A stretch of 23,225 nt of DNA from positions 1 through 23,225 of IMG/VR virus record IMGVR_UViG_3300033150_000510; one strand, given 5' to 3'. Below are positions 22,846 through 23,225 of the stretch, in pieces. The notes beneath the pieces were generated by a model. That model worked only from the letters and a program-made list of their open reading frames with translations. It ran no database searches and was not told the origin of the DNA. This DNA is from a virus. A program made the position numbers and the translations under genes. The first letter of the stretch is position 1; each line of letters starts with the position of its first letter.

Positions 22846-23225
22846 TTAGAAGAATCGTATTTTTGGTCTTCTCTTTTCAATAGTAGTAAAACCAAACAGG
22901 CTGACTATGCCGTACGCAAGTGCTTTGCATGAGTGGTTGTTCTTGTCTTCTGGGTTTTCATTGATGATGTTCCCGTCATTGTCGGTCTTCCACTTATAGA
23001 CCTTAGTCTGCCCATCAATAGGATTTGGGCAACCTCCCATCTCAGAAATAAGTCCTTGGCATCTTGCGTTAATATGCAACAGCGGTTTGTTCGTAACTGG
23101 ATTAACAAGTAGAAACCGCTTGACAACCTCAATGCTGTCACGGACGCTAATCTTTTGGCTTCTCAGATGTTTCTTACCTTCGCTAGCCCAAACTTCAATG
23201 GGTGCTGGCATTCCCTGATGCTGGC
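22846..23225 (-). CDS. Terminase large subunit, C-terminal part (partial)
   Basis: The frame is open to the right edge, so only the last 126 or so residues are present. Residues in the pattern HINARCQGLISEMGGCPNP, then QTKVYKWKTDNDG, then NNHSCKALAYGIVSLFG match the end of the nuclease domain of phage large terminases, which cut concatemeric DNA during packaging. The ATPase domain must lie beyond the window. In the final helix most relatives have an aspartate (pattern DHxxDALRY); here the matching position is lysine (NHSCKALAY). This could mean a shifted catalytic residue. It heads the visible virion operon. Confidence 0.78.
   Translation of the reverse strand, partial: QHQGMPAPIEVWASEGKKHLRSQKISVRDSIEVVKRFLLVNPVTNKPLLHINARCQGLISEMGGCPNPIDGQTKVYKWKTDNDGNIINENPEDKNNHSCKALAYGIVSLFGFTTIEKRRPKIRFF

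Noticed and set aside
1-23225. TGGGCAG as a KOPS- or Chi-like polar signal
   Set aside because: Both orientations occur at similar frequency in the right block (14 against 15) and only mildly unequally in the left block (8 against 4), so there is no consistent polarity.

Overview
The window is a 23.2 kb piece of a tailed-phage genome (Caudoviricetes), free or integrated, with two convergent gene blocks. The host cannot be named. Strong AGGAGG-type ribosome binding sites and mid-range GC fit a bacterium. Three predicted iron-sulfur proteins (a Cas4-like nuclease, a family 4 uracil-DNA glycosylase and a radical SAM domain) hint at an anaerobic or low-oxygen habitat, which is inference only.

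Left block, + strand, 1-8678: a dense early/replication operon. It begins with the end of an unknown gene. A Cas4/RecB-like nuclease and a Sak4-like RecA-fold ATPase follow (recombination), then a Mom-like DNA-modification acyltransferase whose first codons coincide with a 76-nt tRNA-shaped sequence. Next come a family 4 uracil-DNA glycosylase fused to DNA polymerase A with its own proofreading domain, and a separate helix-turn-helix plus DEDDh exonuclease. The block continues with a DUF6899-like protein, a nucleoside deoxyribosyltransferase-like protein and a DUF1599/MazG-like protein. It ends in small unknown proteins, two of them cysteine-rich and probably zinc-binding.

Centre, about 8683-8732: an imperfect hairpin with T-rich flanks on both sides, placed as a bidirectional terminator between the convergent blocks.

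Right block, - strand, 23225 down to 8746: the virion operon, in order terminase large subunit (C-terminus only), a 93-aa protein, portal, a coiled-coil protein, a 1382-aa polyvalent-type protein, scaffold, HK97-type major capsid protein, two related decoration proteins, two small proteins (DUF6582-like and a 52-aa gene), a head-tail adaptor, a 754-aa tail protein and a small holin-like membrane protein. No tape measure, sheath or major tail tube gene appears, which suggests a short-tailed, podovirus-like particle. Many gene pairs are coupled by TAATG stop-start overlaps.

Most interesting points: (1) a complete-looking radical SAM domain (CxxxCxxC) inside the large polyvalent-type virion protein; (2) a 7-mer, TGGGCAG/CTGCCCA, read 41 times where 2-3 are expected; (3) no GATC, GGCC, CGCG or GGWCC site found by eye, alongside a Mom-like gene, suggesting two layers of anti-restriction defence; (4) the glycosylase-polymerase fusion; (5) the tRNA-shaped element forming the start of the Mom-like gene. 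Counts were made by reading, not by program.
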